Below, piece after piece: positions 33,584 to 41,710 of a stretch of 46,552 bases of DNA. Position 1 is the first letter of the stretch, and every line of letters begins with the position of its first letter. The notes beneath the pieces were generated by a model, which saw only the letters and a program-made list of their open reading frames with translations, had not been told where the DNA came from and ran no database searches. The position numbers were made by a program, and so were the translations under genes. The stretch spans positions 1 through 46,552 of the forward strand of contig NZ_JAODNI010000089.1 in assembly GCF_025465255.1 (NCBI RefSeq), written 5' to 3'. Origin of the DNA: Pseudonocardia sp. (GTDB lineage Bacteria > Actinomycetota > Actinomycetes > Mycobacteriales > Pseudonocardiaceae).

Positions 33584-34017
33584 CCACCGGCCCTGGCGTC
33601 GCCGCCACGGCCGCGACGGAGATAGTCCTGGACGGCCGGGGCCGGCTGCGGGTCTTGTGGCAGGACGCCGGAGAGGTCGGCGGACCCGGCGAGCACCGCG
33701 GCCGCGTCGAACCCGGACGGCATCGACGGGGCGATCAGCTCGGTCACCCCGCTGGCCACCTCGCGCCGCGCCTCGGCCACCGTCGCGACGATGATCGACG
33801 CGAGCTCCGCAGGCGGTAGCTGCCGGTACGCGCCGGTCGGGAACTCCAGGCCGAGCAGCTCGCCCTGCGCACCGACCGTCGCCGTGACCGTGCGGCGCGG
33901 TGCGGTGGCGCTCGCGGTCAGCTCCCGCATCCGCCGCGCGGTCTGCGCCAGCTGCGAGACCTGGTCGCGGTACTCGCCCAGCGACCGCTCGATGTCCTCG
34001 TCGTACGGCGACGTCAC
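33580..34017 (-). CDS. YbaB/EbfC-family protein in the ESX operon
   Basis: A 145-residue protein: an N-terminal amphipathic helix (YDEDIERSLGEYRDQVSQLA), then TVTATVGAQGELLGLEFPTG and LASIIVATVAEARREV. This is the alpha-beta-beta-alpha layout of YbaB/EbfC nucleoid-associated proteins. Many actinobacterial ESX loci carry such YbaB-like proteins next to WXG100 genes, where they are often considered ESX-associated (EspC-like) rather than DNA-binding. GTG at 34017 has AGGGGTG upstream; a longer Arg-rich extension to 34113 is rejected. Overlaps the next WXG100-like gene by 4 bases. The 126-base gap before it shows nothing notable. Confidence 0.78.
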   Translation of the reverse strand: MTSPYDEDIERSLGEYRDQVSQLAQTARRMRELTASATAPRRTVTATVGAQGELLGLEFPTGAYRQLPPAELASIIVATVAEARREVASGVTELIAPSMPSGFDAAAVLAGSADLSGVLPQDPQPAPAVQDYLRRGRGGDARAGG

Positions 34018-34143
34018 CTGTTCACCCCTGTCGATCCGGTTGTCACGAGTCAAACCCCCGTCCCGGCGCGGGAACAGCGATCGGCGACGGCCATGGCCGA
34101 GCGGCCCCCGCACCCTGCCCGTCCGGCCTCACCCGACCGGGCC

Positions 34144-37074
34144 TCACTCGACGACGCCGGGGACCGTGCGGGCCGCGCCGCCCCAGGGTTCCGACGCCCG
34201 CCGGAGCAGGTCCGACGCCGAGCGCTCGCGTGGTTGCTCCTCCTCGGCGGTGGCCTCGGCCGTGGCGGGTTCTTCGGCGGGGGCCGGGTCCGGTTCCTCG
34301 AACGAGCTGCGGAACACCTGCTGCTCCACGGGCGGACCCACCCGGCCCTCGACCGGCCGCAGCGGACGCCACGTGGTGAATCCGGTGTCCGCGGGCTCCA
34401 CCGGTGGCGCAGGGTCGACGGGGGTCTCGCCCGGTACGGCCGAACGGGCCGCGGCCGGGCCGCCCAGGAACGCCGACAGCAGACCGGCCCCGGCAGGGTC
34501 GTCCCAGGCCGATGCCCCGGTGTCACCGCACGTCGTGGCGGCCGTCGCCGGTTCCGGTCCGGCGTCGACCCAGGCGTCCTGTTCGGTCGCGTGCGGCCCC
34601 GTGTGCGGCAGGTCCCGCGCCTCCCGGTCCCGGCGCGCCTGTGACGCCGCCGCGAGTGCACCGGCGGCGAGCGCGGCGGTCGCGAGGTCCCGGCCCGAGA
34701 GACCGGTCCCGGCTGCGGCCCCGGCGACCGGTTCCCCCGCGACCGGTTCCCCGGTGCCCGGGTCTGCCGCCCACGGCGCGCTGCTCCCGGCCAGCAGCCC
34801 TGAGGCGTCGGAGCGCCCGCCGGCACCGTCCCGGCCGCCGGCACCCGCACCGGCACCCATCGGCGGCATCATCGGCATACCGCCTCCGCCGGCTGTCCCG
34901 GCCGCTGTCGCGCCGCTCGCCGTCGTGCCGGGCGTCCCGTCTCCGCCGAGGGTCCCGCCGGACGGGCCGAGTCCCTCGCCGCCGACGTCGCCGCCGAGGC
35001 CCGCACCGGCGCTGACCTCCGTACCACCCCCATAGGCGTCGAGCGCGGGCATCCCGCCTCCCGTGCCGTCCCCTGCACCGGCCGGGCCGCCGGCCACCGA
35101 GGTGTCGCCGAAGCCCTCCACCGCCGGGAGGTCCACGGCCGCGGGATCGCCCTCGAGCCCGGGGAGGCCGGTCGGCCCGCCGAGCCTGTCGAGCCCGTCC
35201 AACGACGCCGCGCCGCGGCTCGCACCCGAGCCGCCGACGATGCCGGTCCCGCCGAGGTCGTCCGTGGCTCCGGGGAACGGCGTCAGGCTCAGCAGGCCGC
35301 TCGCGTCGGAGCGCTGGCCCGCGCCGTTCTGCCCGCCGGCCCCACCACCCATGCCGCCCATCGGCGGCATCATGGGCATCCCGCCAGGTGCCGACGACCC
35401 GTTCGTGCCGCCGACGCCGGTGCCGCCGTAGGACCCAACGGCCGACGGCCCGCCGCCGGTCCCGCCCGTCTCCAGACCGCCCGCGCCACCGAGACCACCG
35501 CCGACGCCGGTCCCGCCCGCGAACGGACTCAGATCCGGCACGCCGCCGCCCCCGGCACCCCCGAGATCCCCGCCGCCGACCTCCGCGCCGCCACCGAACG
35601 ACGACACCCCGGGCACCGCGCCACCCCGGTCCTGTCCGAGGGCTGCGGGCGCGTCCACGCCCTGGCCCGCTACGCCCGTGCCCGTGCCGTCGCCGACCCC
35701 GGTTCCGCCCGCGAACGGCGACACCCCCGGCAGGCCGCCGCCCTGACCGAGACCGGCCGGAGCGTCGACACCGAGTCCGCTGCCGCCCATGCCCGGGAGT
35801 CCGGTGGGAGCGCCGTCACCGACTCCGGTCCCCGCGCCGAACGGGGACACGTCGGGCACCATCCCCCCTCGGTCCTGGTTGCCGTTCGCGCCCAGCCCGG
35901 CGGCGCCCAGAGCGGCCGGGTCCGCGAGGCCGCCGTCACCGACTCCGGTGTCGCCGAACGACTGCACCGCCGGCATCGCGGGCCCGGACGAGCGGTTCGC
36001 CCCCGCGCCGGGCCCGGCAGCACCGGCTCCCAGACCGATCCCCATCGGGAGCCCCATGCCGCCGGTTCCGCCCGAGCCGCCGACATCGGTGCCACCCCCG
36101 TAACCGGACAGGTCAGGTGCACCACCGGTACCGGCCCCACCGCCCGAACCCGCACCACCACCGCCGACATCGGTGCCACCCCCGTAACCGGACAGGTCAG
36201 GTGCACCACCGGTACCGGCCCCACCGCCCGCGCCCGGGCCACCACCGACATCGGTACCACCGCGGTCACCGGCGGGACCGGGTACATCACCGCTCTGGGT
36301 CAGGATGGGACCGCCACCGCCACCACCGCCGGTGTCACCGCCACCGGTCAGGTCCAGGGGACCGCCCATGCCGGGGCCAGCGGGCAGGTTCAGAGGACCG
36401 CCCGTGCCGGCGCCGCCGACACCCGACGGGTCCATCGACGGCTGCACGATCGCGTTCACCGTCGTCGTGTACCTGCCGGCGAGGCTGGCGAGGACGGCAC
36501 GCATGTCGCGGGTCATCGCCGCGACGACCTCCGGGTCCTCGTGGACCATCACGAGGCCGTCGTGCGTCGACGCGCCACGAGCGATCGCCTGCGCCGCGTA
36601 GTGCTGGTCGATCGCGTGGATCTTGTCGATCGCGGTCTGCAGCTGGTTGCCGTTCGCGTAGACCTGCGGCGGCACGGCGCCCTGGCCGGAGTCGCCGCCG
36701 CCGAGCACGTCGGCCTGGGCCTGGACCACCCTGGACACGTTCGTCATCGTGCCGAGGAACGCCGTCGCCGCGGCGCCGGTCCACGGCGACCCGTCGCCGC
36801 CCGCCAGGGCCTTGGCCTGGTCGGCGACGCTCGTCGCCACCATCTGCAACGTCTGCTGGACGAACAGGAGCCGGTCGGCCGCGTCCCAGAGCGTCGACGG
36901 ATCGGACACCGAGGTGTCGTTCCCGCCGCTGCCGCCGACCCCGGTGATCGCGGCCATGATCTGTTTCCAGGTCCAGCCGCTCCAGGCGCCGTCCTGGGTG
37001 GGCGTGCCCGTGTCGACACCGACGCCGCCGCCCTCGTGCCGGTTGAAGCCGGGATCGTCGGCGTCGTCGGCCAT
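34144..37074 (-). CDS. 976-residue glycine-rich WXG/PPE-like ESX substrate
   Basis: Residues 1-215 are helical with a W-x-G turn (GSPWTGAAATAFLGTM, Trp98) and conserved-looking WDAADRLLFVQQTLQMVATS, resembling PPE- or EspB-type ESX substrates. The rest is Gly/Ala/Pro/Ser-rich low complexity. Within it GMPMMPPMG followed by QRSDASGLL occurs near residue 565, and again (GRSDASGLL) near 731. A related ending (ERSASDLLRRASEPWGG, then VPGVVE) closes the protein. In related actinobacterial substrates such a motif is found once, at the C-terminus. Start ATG at 37074 follows a hairpin in the gap. Probably secreted and associated with the cell surface (inference). Confidence 0.78.
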   Translation of the reverse strand: MADDADDPGFNRHEGGGVGVDTGTPTQDGAWSGWTWKQIMAAITGVGGSGGNDTSVSDPSTLWDAADRLLFVQQTLQMVATSVADQAKALAGGDGSPWTGAAATAFLGTMTNVSRVVQAQADVLGGGDSGQGAVPPQVYANGNQLQTAIDKIHAIDQHYAAQAIARGASTHDGLVMVHEDPEVVAAMTRDMRAVLASLAGRYTTTVNAIVQPSMDPSGVGGAGTGGPLNLPAGPGMGGPLDLTGGGDTGGGGGGGPILTQSGDVPGPAGDRGGTDVGGGPGAGGGAGTGGAPDLSGYGGGTDVGGGGAGSGGGAGTGGAPDLSGYGGGTDVGGSGGTGGMGLPMGIGLGAGAAGPGAGANRSSGPAMPAVQSFGDTGVGDGGLADPAALGAAGLGANGNQDRGGMVPDVSPFGAGTGVGDGAPTGLPGMGGSGLGVDAPAGLGQGGGLPGVSPFAGGTGVGDGTGTGVAGQGVDAPAALGQDRGGAVPGVSSFGGGAEVGGGDLGGAGGGGVPDLSPFAGGTGVGGGLGGAGGLETGGTGGGPSAVGSYGGTGVGGTNGSSAPGGMPMMPPMGGMGGGAGGQNGAGQRSDASGLLSLTPFPGATDDLGGTGIVGGSGASRGAASLDGLDRLGGPTGLPGLEGDPAAVDLPAVEGFGDTSVAGGPAGAGDGTGGGMPALDAYGGGTEVSAGAGLGGDVGGEGLGPSGGTLGGDGTPGTTASGATAAGTAGGGGMPMMPPMGAGAGAGGRDGAGGRSDASGLLAGSSAPWAADPGTGEPVAGEPVAGAAAGTGLSGRDLATAALAAGALAAASQARRDREARDLPHTGPHATEQDAWVDAGPEPATAATTCGDTGASAWDDPAGAGLLSAFLGGPAAARSAVPGETPVDPAPPVEPADTGFTTWRPLRPVEGRVGPPVEQQVFRSSFEEPDPAPAEEPATAEATAEEEQPRERSASDLLRRASEPWGGAARTVPGVVE
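36077..36230. repeat. 70-base perfect direct repeat inside the glycine-rich gene
   Basis: Bases 36077-36146 and 36161-36230 are identical, offset by 84 bases (28 codons), so the reading frame is kept. The unit encodes the APDLSGYGGGTDVGG-type block. A third, diverged copy follows near 36235. Identity at the DNA level points to recent duplication or slippage. Confidence 0.9.
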
Positions 37075-37141
37075 GTCGGTTCGTCCCCCGTCTCGGAACC
37101 CGTAGGAAGTCGTCTCGGAGCGTGTGCCGGACGGTCCGGGA

Positions 37142-37169
37142 CCGGGGAGTGGCGCAGGCCGCTCCCCGG
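37142..37169 (-). terminator. intercistronic hairpin before the glycine-rich gene
   Basis: CCGGGGAG (37142-37149) pairs perfectly with CTCCCCGG (37162-37169) across a 12-base loop. It lies in the 105-base gap between the upstream ESX-type gene (stop at 37180) and the 976-residue gene. It could partly terminate transcription so that the small ESX proteins are made in excess. Confidence 0.45.
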
Positions 37170-37179
37170 CCCCGGCCGG

Positions 37180-37716
37180 TCAGGCGCTCGCCGCCCCGGA
37201 GGTACCCAGGGAGGTGAGGTCCCCCGGGAGGTCGGGCATCGCCTTCGCCACCGCGTCGGCCTTCATCGTGTTGGCCTCCTCGGTGGTCTCGTAGTCCGCG
37301 GCCATCTTGTCGACGCCGTTGCGCACGTCGGTGAGCGTCTCGATGACCTTCCCCAGGACCGAGCGGTAGCTGCCCTGCAACCCGCCCTCGCCCACCAGCT
37401 GCCTGCGCAGGTTGAAGGCCTGGGCGAACCCGCCCGGCACCGCCGTCATGCCGTCGAGCCGGGTCTGCGCGTCCTGGAGGGGCTTGATCAGCTCCCCGAT
37501 GTTCTTCGAGAACAGCGACAGCGACGGGGTGTCGACCGACGTCGTCCCCCCGCCCCCCGCCCCGCCCCCGCCGGGGACGGCCGGAGCCGCCGGTCCGGTG
37601 GACGTGGGATCACCGTGATCGACGGTGGGTGTCTGGTCCTGCCACGCGACGATGGCGGGCTTGCTGGTCCCGCTGGTCGACGGGGCGATGGTGCCGTCGA
37701 GCGTGCCGTACGTCAT
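37180..37716 (-). CDS. ESX-type helical protein with YxxxE secretion signal
   Basis: A 178-residue protein. Residues 1-62 are polar and Gly/Pro-rich (VPGGGGAGGGGTT), and residues 63-150 form a helical hairpin (SLFSKNIGELIKPLQDAQTR, then YRSVLGKVIETLTDVRNGVD). Helix 2 ends with Tyr142-Glu-Thr-Thr-Glu146, the YxxxE type VII signal. There is no W-x-G at the turn, so it is a divergent WXG100 or EspC-like member rather than a canonical one. ATG start with GAGGAGG upstream. It follows the small WXG100 pair by 25 bases. Likely a secreted partner of the glycine-rich protein, by analogy with EspC/PE pairing. Confidence 0.72.
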   Translation of the reverse strand: MTYGTLDGTIAPSTSGTSKPAIVAWQDQTPTVDHGDPTSTGPAAPAVPGGGGAGGGGTTSVDTPSLSLFSKNIGELIKPLQDAQTRLDGMTAVPGGFAQAFNLRRQLVGEGGLQGSYRSVLGKVIETLTDVRNGVDKMAADYETTEEANTMKADAVAKAMPDLPGDLTSLGTSGAASA

Positions 37717-37741
37717 GTCGGCTCCTCCTCACCGGACTCCG

Positions 37742-38032
37742 CTAGTGCGCCCAGCGCGCGGCGCCGCGGCTCTCGTTGTCCGCGTAGTTGGTGTGGATGT
37801 CGCCGAGCGACCGGCCGGATCCCTGCGTCGTCTGCTGGATGGCGGCGTGGGCCTGCTCGTACTGCTGCTGGACGACCATGAACTGGTCCTTCGTCGCACC
37901 CTGGAACTCCGTGGTGCCGGACAGGACCTGGCCGTGCAGCTGCTCACCGAGCGCCAGCAGCCGCCCCGCGATCGCGTTGAGCTGGGTGGTCGCGTCCTCC
38001 ATCGACCCGAACTGGACCGAGAAGCTCACCAT
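37742..38032 (-). CDS. WXG100-family protein lacking the tryptophan (FQG variant)
   Basis: A 96-residue, two-helix protein of exactly the WXG100 size. The turn reads TEFQGATKDQF, so Trp is replaced by Phe (Phe43-Gln-Gly45). Helix 2 ends with Tyr83-Ala-Asp-Asn-Glu87, matching the YxxxE secretion signal. ATG start with AGGAG eight bases upstream. It directly follows the WQG-containing WXG100 gene, and the pair looks like an EsxA/EsxB-type heterodimer in which only this member carries the export motif. Confidence 0.88.
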   Translation of the reverse strand: MVSFSVQFGSMEDATTQLNAIAGRLLALGEQLHGQVLSGTTEFQGATKDQFMVVQQQYEQAHAAIQQTTQGSGRSLGDIHTNYADNESRGAARWAH

Positions 38033-38062
38033 GTCGATCTCTCCTGTTCTGCGGTGACGCGG

Positions 38063-38407
38063 TCAGAGACCGGCGAGGCCGGTGGGAGCGGAGGCGCCGA
38101 CGTTCCCGGCGAAGTTCTGCGCGCCCTGGTGGGTGGTGTCGTTGGTGTTGGAGAAGTCGGTGTGGGTGCGCTGCATGAGCTCCTGCATCCGCTGCAGGGC
38201 GTCGAACAGGCGCGTGCCGTTGACGTTGAGATCGGACAGGCCCTGGCTGAACGACGTCGCCGCCGGGCCCTGCCAGGTGGCGGCCAGGGCCTCGGCCTGG
38301 GACATCATCTGGCGGAACTCGGTGCGGCCGTCCTGAACCGCCGCACCCTGGCTCGCCGCCGTGGTCTGCAGGCCGCCCAGGTCGACGCGGGACTGGTTGT
38401 TGGCCAC
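38063..38407 (-). CDS. WXG100-family protein (EsxA/EsxB-like)
   Basis: A 114-residue two-helix protein with a canonical turn ATWQGPAATSF (Trp45-Gln-Gly47). No Tyr-x-x-x-Asp/Glu is present at the end of helix 2 (it reads HTDFSNTNDTTHQ), so export probably depends on pairing with the next gene's product, which has the signal. GTG at 38407 is chosen because AGGA lies six bases upstream. The frame extends to 38449 but that part is Arg/Pro-rich and unlike the family. First of the small ESX genes after the AAA+ ATPase gene. Confidence 0.88.
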   Translation of the reverse strand: MANNQSRVDLGGLQTTAASQGAAVQDGRTEFRQMMSQAEALAATWQGPAATSFSQGLSDLNVNGTRLFDALQRMQELMQRTHTDFSNTNDTTHQGAQNFAGNVGASAPTGLAGL

Positions 38408-38452
38408 CGCTGATCCTCGCTCTCGTGGAGGTCGTGGTATTCGACGCACCCG

Positions 38453-38482
38453 GCGGGCACGCCCGCGGTCCGTTGCGGACCG
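38453..38482. promoter_or_regulatory. double palindrome between the ATPase gene and the WXG100 genes
   Basis: Two palindromes abut: GCGGGCACGCCCGC (38453-38466) and CGGTCCG-TTG-CGGACCG (38466-38482). They lie in the 167-base gap (38408-38574), the largest gap on the secretion-gene side of the ESX run. They could be a terminator or attenuator after the ATPase gene, or an operator for separate expression of the WXG100 genes. Confidence 0.4.
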
Positions 38483-38574
38483 ACGTCATCGTGACCGGGC
38501 GGGAGGTGTCCCGGGGCCCGGTCGGCGCGGGCCTGCCCGAGCTGCCCGCCATCCCTGCCCGTGCGGCTCGCTAC

Positions 38575-41500
38575 TCATACGGGCACCAGGCCGCTGTCGC
38601 GGTGCGGGCGTGGGTCCGCGAGGACCCGGCGGACGTCGTCGGCCCCGATCTCCGGTGCCGTCGCCGCCGCGGCGATCCGGTCGGCGAGCCGGTGCGCGGC
38701 CCGGGCGGACCCGCCGGTCAGCTCGTCGGCCAGCGCGGCGGCCGCGGCGGCGTCGGAGTCGAGGCCGTGCCGGGCCAGGCGGCGCACTGCGAGCTCGGCG
38801 CTCTCCGCCGGGGTGTACCCGGTGAACCGCAGGTGCTCGGCGAACGCCCCGGCGAGGCCGTCCCGGCCGCCGAGCAACCCGGCGACGGCGGGGGTCGGCC
38901 CGCACACGACGACCACCGTGCCGGGCCGGGCGCGCAGCACCGCGCGGACGGCGGCGGCGACGCGGGCCCGCTCGGTCTCCGGGCGTTCCCCGTACCCGCC
39001 GTCGAGGTCCAGCAGCAGCACCCCGCCTTCGGCGTCGGCCGCGGCGGCACCGACCGCCGCGGCCGCCTGCTCGGGCCAGCGCGCCGGCACTCCGTCGAGC
39101 ACCAGGCGCGTCAGCACACCGCTGGGCACCAGGCCCAGCTCGGCGAGCGAGCGGGCGAACAGCCCGGCGACGGTGCGGCGCCCGCTGCCTGACGGGCCGT
39201 CGAACACCACGTTGGCGAGCCCAGCGACGGGCTGCCCGCGCCGCTGCAGCGCCGCCATCCCGGACAGGCGGGCGAGCAGGGCCGCCCGCACGGCGTCCTG
39301 TCCGACGAGCCCCGCCAGCCTGCGCGCGGAGGGACCGGCCGGGACCGACGCGTCGGCCGTGCCCTCGACGCTGCCGTCGTCACCCTCGGCGCGCGGGACG
39401 TCGGCCGCGATGAACCGGCTCAGCTCGGCGTCGCCCCCCGACGACGACGCCGCGAGCCGCGACGCCTGCGAGGAGATCATCAGCTCGAACACCTGGCGGG
39501 CGACCCGGCCGTTGCCGAAGGTGGCGCCCTTCGGGGTGCGCTCGAAGTACCGGCTGATCGCCACGAGCACGTCGTCGTCGAGCTCGTAGTAGTGCTTGGC
39601 CGCCATCCCGCAGACGATCGTGACCAGCTCGGACACGGTGTAGTTGGGGAACTCGACGGTCTTGGTGAACCGCGAGGCGACTCCCGGGTTCGACGCCAGG
39701 AACTGGTCCATCTGCGCCGAGTAGCCGGCGACGATCACCACGATGTCCTCGCGGTGGTCCTCCATCAGCTTCATCAGCGTGTCGACCGCCTCCTGGCCGA
39801 AGTCCGGGCCGGTGCCGCCGGACTGGCTGGTCAGCGTGTATGCCTCGTCGATGAACAGGACCCCGCCGAGCGCGCGGGCGAACACCTCGGAGGTCTTGAT
39901 CGCGGTGCCGCCGATGATCTGCGCGACCAGGTCCGCGCGGGAGACCTCCACCATGTGCCCCTGCCGCAGGATCCCCAGCTCCGCCAGCACGGCGCCGTAG
40001 AGGCGGGCGACAGTGGTCTTGCCGGTGCCGGGCGGGCCCGCGAACACGAGGTGCCGGCTCAGCGACGGCATGGGCAGCCCCATCTCCTCGCGCCGCCGGG
40101 CCATCCGGTTGAGGTCGACGAGCCCCTTGACGTCCTGTTTCACGCTCTCCAGGCCGACGAGGTCGTCGAGCTCCCCGAGCCGCCCCGCGGGCCGCGGCGC
40201 CGGGCTCTCCGGTGCGGGCCCCGGTGCGGGTTGGGGGGCGCCGGGCTCGTCGCCCTCGTTGTCGAAGAGCTCGCAGCCGTCGAGCCGGACGTCGGCGCCC
40301 TCCTGCACGGCGACGGCCGGCCCGCCGCTGCGGTGCACGCGGGTTCCGGTCGCGCGCAGCACCCCGCCGCGGTGCACCCTGAGGGCGGGCCCCGGCGCGT
40401 CGACGATCTCGCTGCCGGTCAGGGCCAGCTCCGCGCCGGCCCGCACCTCCGCCCCACAGCGGGTGAGCACCACCGCGGTGGCCTCGATCCGGCCGCCGTC
40501 GTCCAGCAGCATCCCGGCCCCGTCGCGGAACACCACGTCGTCGAGCTCCGCGGTGGCCGCGGCGACGGTGAGCGCCGGACCGTCCGGGACCACGCAGACG
40601 GCGTGCGCGAGCAGCAGCCGCGCTCCCCCGCCGACGGTGACCCCCGCGGACTCCGCCACGTCGACGCCGTCGGCGCGCACCTCGGCCTCCCCGGTCACCC
40701 GGAGCGCCGCCTCGCCCGCCCCGCGGACCCGCAGGCGGTGCAGCTCCGGCCGGGCGGCGCCGTCGACCAGCAGCCCGACGGGGCTCCCCTGCACCCGGCA
40801 GTCGACGAGCGTGGGCCGGGCGGACCCGGTGACCTGCACGGCCTGCCGTCCGGCGGAGAACGTGCAGGCCCGCAGCTCCGGGCCGCCCTCGCCGGTGACA
40901 TGCACGGCCTGCGCGCCGGCCCCGGTGAACGTGCAGCCCTCGAACTCCACGGCGCCGGTACCGGTCAGGTAGACGTCCAGGGTGGCGCTGCCGGTGATCT
41001 CGACATCCCGGAACCGGACCTCCGCCTGCTGCTCGACGACGATCGCGGGCTTCTGCGCGCCCCGCACCACGGTGTCCTCCACGATGCCGCCGCTGTGCCC
41101 GTTGAAGCACACACCGTTTCCTCGCGGGGCGTCGATCGTGCAGCCGCGGACCGTCAGCCGGCCGCGCTCCCCGACGACCACCGCCGTCGAGACGACCCCC
41201 GGGAACACGCAGTTCTCCAGCGAGCTCCCGGCCTCGGAGGTGACGACGACCCCGGCGCCGGCCGTGCTGCGGATCCGGCAGTCGCGGGCGGCCAGCGCCC
41301 CCGCGCCGCGGGCGAGGACGGTCGTCCAGGCGGCGCCGTCGACCCGGCACCCGTCGAGCGCGGCCTCGCCGCGGGGCACGTCGAGGGCCGGCAGATCGGG
41401 GTCCCCGCAGGTGATGTCCAGGCCGGACAGCGTCACGGCGTCGGAGTCGACGGTGACGGTGGGGCCGCTGTCGCTGTGCACGACCACGCTGCCGGGCCCG

Positions 41501-41670
41501 TCCGCCGCGACCACCGTCACGAGCCGGGTGAGCACGAGCTGCTCCGGGTAGTGCCCCGCGGCGACGGACACCACCGCCCCGTCCGGTGCGGCGGCGAGTG
41601 CCCCCGCGATGGTGCGGTGGGCGCCGGCCTCGGCCCCGTCGGCCCGTACCCGCAGAACGTCGCGGTTCAT
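38575..41670 (-). CDS. eccA: EccA-type AAA+ ATPase fused to a right-handed beta-helix
   Basis: A 1031-residue protein. Residues 1-480 are a parallel beta-helix made of short repeated rungs (e.g. GLDITCGDPDLPALDVPRGE, GCTIDAPRGNGVCFNGHSGG), as in pectate-lyase-like folds. Residues about 490-760 are a CbxX/CfxQ-type AAA+ domain with Walker A FAGPPGTGKTTVARLYG (about 543), Walker B GGVLFIDEAYTL (about 597) and arginine-finger region RFTKTVEFPNY. A second AAA+ domain follows with altered motifs, Walker A GPSGSGRRT (about 820) and Walker B-like LLLDLDGG (about 885). Mycobacterial EccA has an N-terminal TPR domain instead. EccA engages ESX substrates in the cytosol, so the beta-helix may be an alternative substrate- or partner-binding module (inference). 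Symbol by domain and context. Confidence 0.85.
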   Translation of the reverse strand: MNRDVLRVRADGAEAGAHRTIAGALAAAPDGAVVSVAAGHYPEQLVLTRLVTVVAADGPGSVVVHSDSGPTVTVDSDAVTLSGLDITCGDPDLPALDVPRGEAALDGCRVDGAAWTTVLARGAGALAARDCRIRSTAGAGVVVTSEAGSSLENCVFPGVVSTAVVVGERGRLTVRGCTIDAPRGNGVCFNGHSGGIVEDTVVRGAQKPAIVVEQQAEVRFRDVEITGSATLDVYLTGTGAVEFEGCTFTGAGAQAVHVTGEGGPELRACTFSAGRQAVQVTGSARPTLVDCRVQGSPVGLLVDGAARPELHRLRVRGAGEAALRVTGEAEVRADGVDVAESAGVTVGGGARLLLAHAVCVVPDGPALTVAAATAELDDVVFRDGAGMLLDDGGRIEATAVVLTRCGAEVRAGAELALTGSEIVDAPGPALRVHRGGVLRATGTRVHRSGGPAVAVQEGADVRLDGCELFDNEGDEPGAPQPAPGPAPESPAPRPAGRLGELDDLVGLESVKQDVKGLVDLNRMARRREEMGLPMPSLSRHLVFAGPPGTGKTTVARLYGAVLAELGILRQGHMVEVSRADLVAQIIGGTAIKTSEVFARALGGVLFIDEAYTLTSQSGGTGPDFGQEAVDTLMKLMEDHREDIVVIVAGYSAQMDQFLASNPGVASRFTKTVEFPNYTVSELVTIVCGMAAKHYYELDDDVLVAISRYFERTPKGATFGNGRVARQVFELMISSQASRLAASSSGGDAELSRFIAADVPRAEGDDGSVEGTADASVPAGPSARRLAGLVGQDAVRAALLARLSGMAALQRRGQPVAGLANVVFDGPSGSGRRTVAGLFARSLAELGLVPSGVLTRLVLDGVPARWPEQAAAAVGAAAADAEGGVLLLDLDGGYGERPETERARVAAAVRAVLRARPGTVVVVCGPTPAVAGLLGGRDGLAGAFAEHLRFTGYTPAESAELAVRRLARHGLDSDAAAAAALADELTGGSARAAHRLADRIAAAATAPEIGADDVRRVLADPRPHRDSGLVPV

Positions 41671-41710
41671 CGCACTCCCCCGTTTTCACAGGTCGGTCCC
41701 ACTCGGCCGG

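Noticed and set aside
36077..36230. Repeat tract considered as a CRISPR array
   Set aside because: The repeat is coding, long (70 bases), has only two perfect copies with 14-base spacing, and no cas genes are near.
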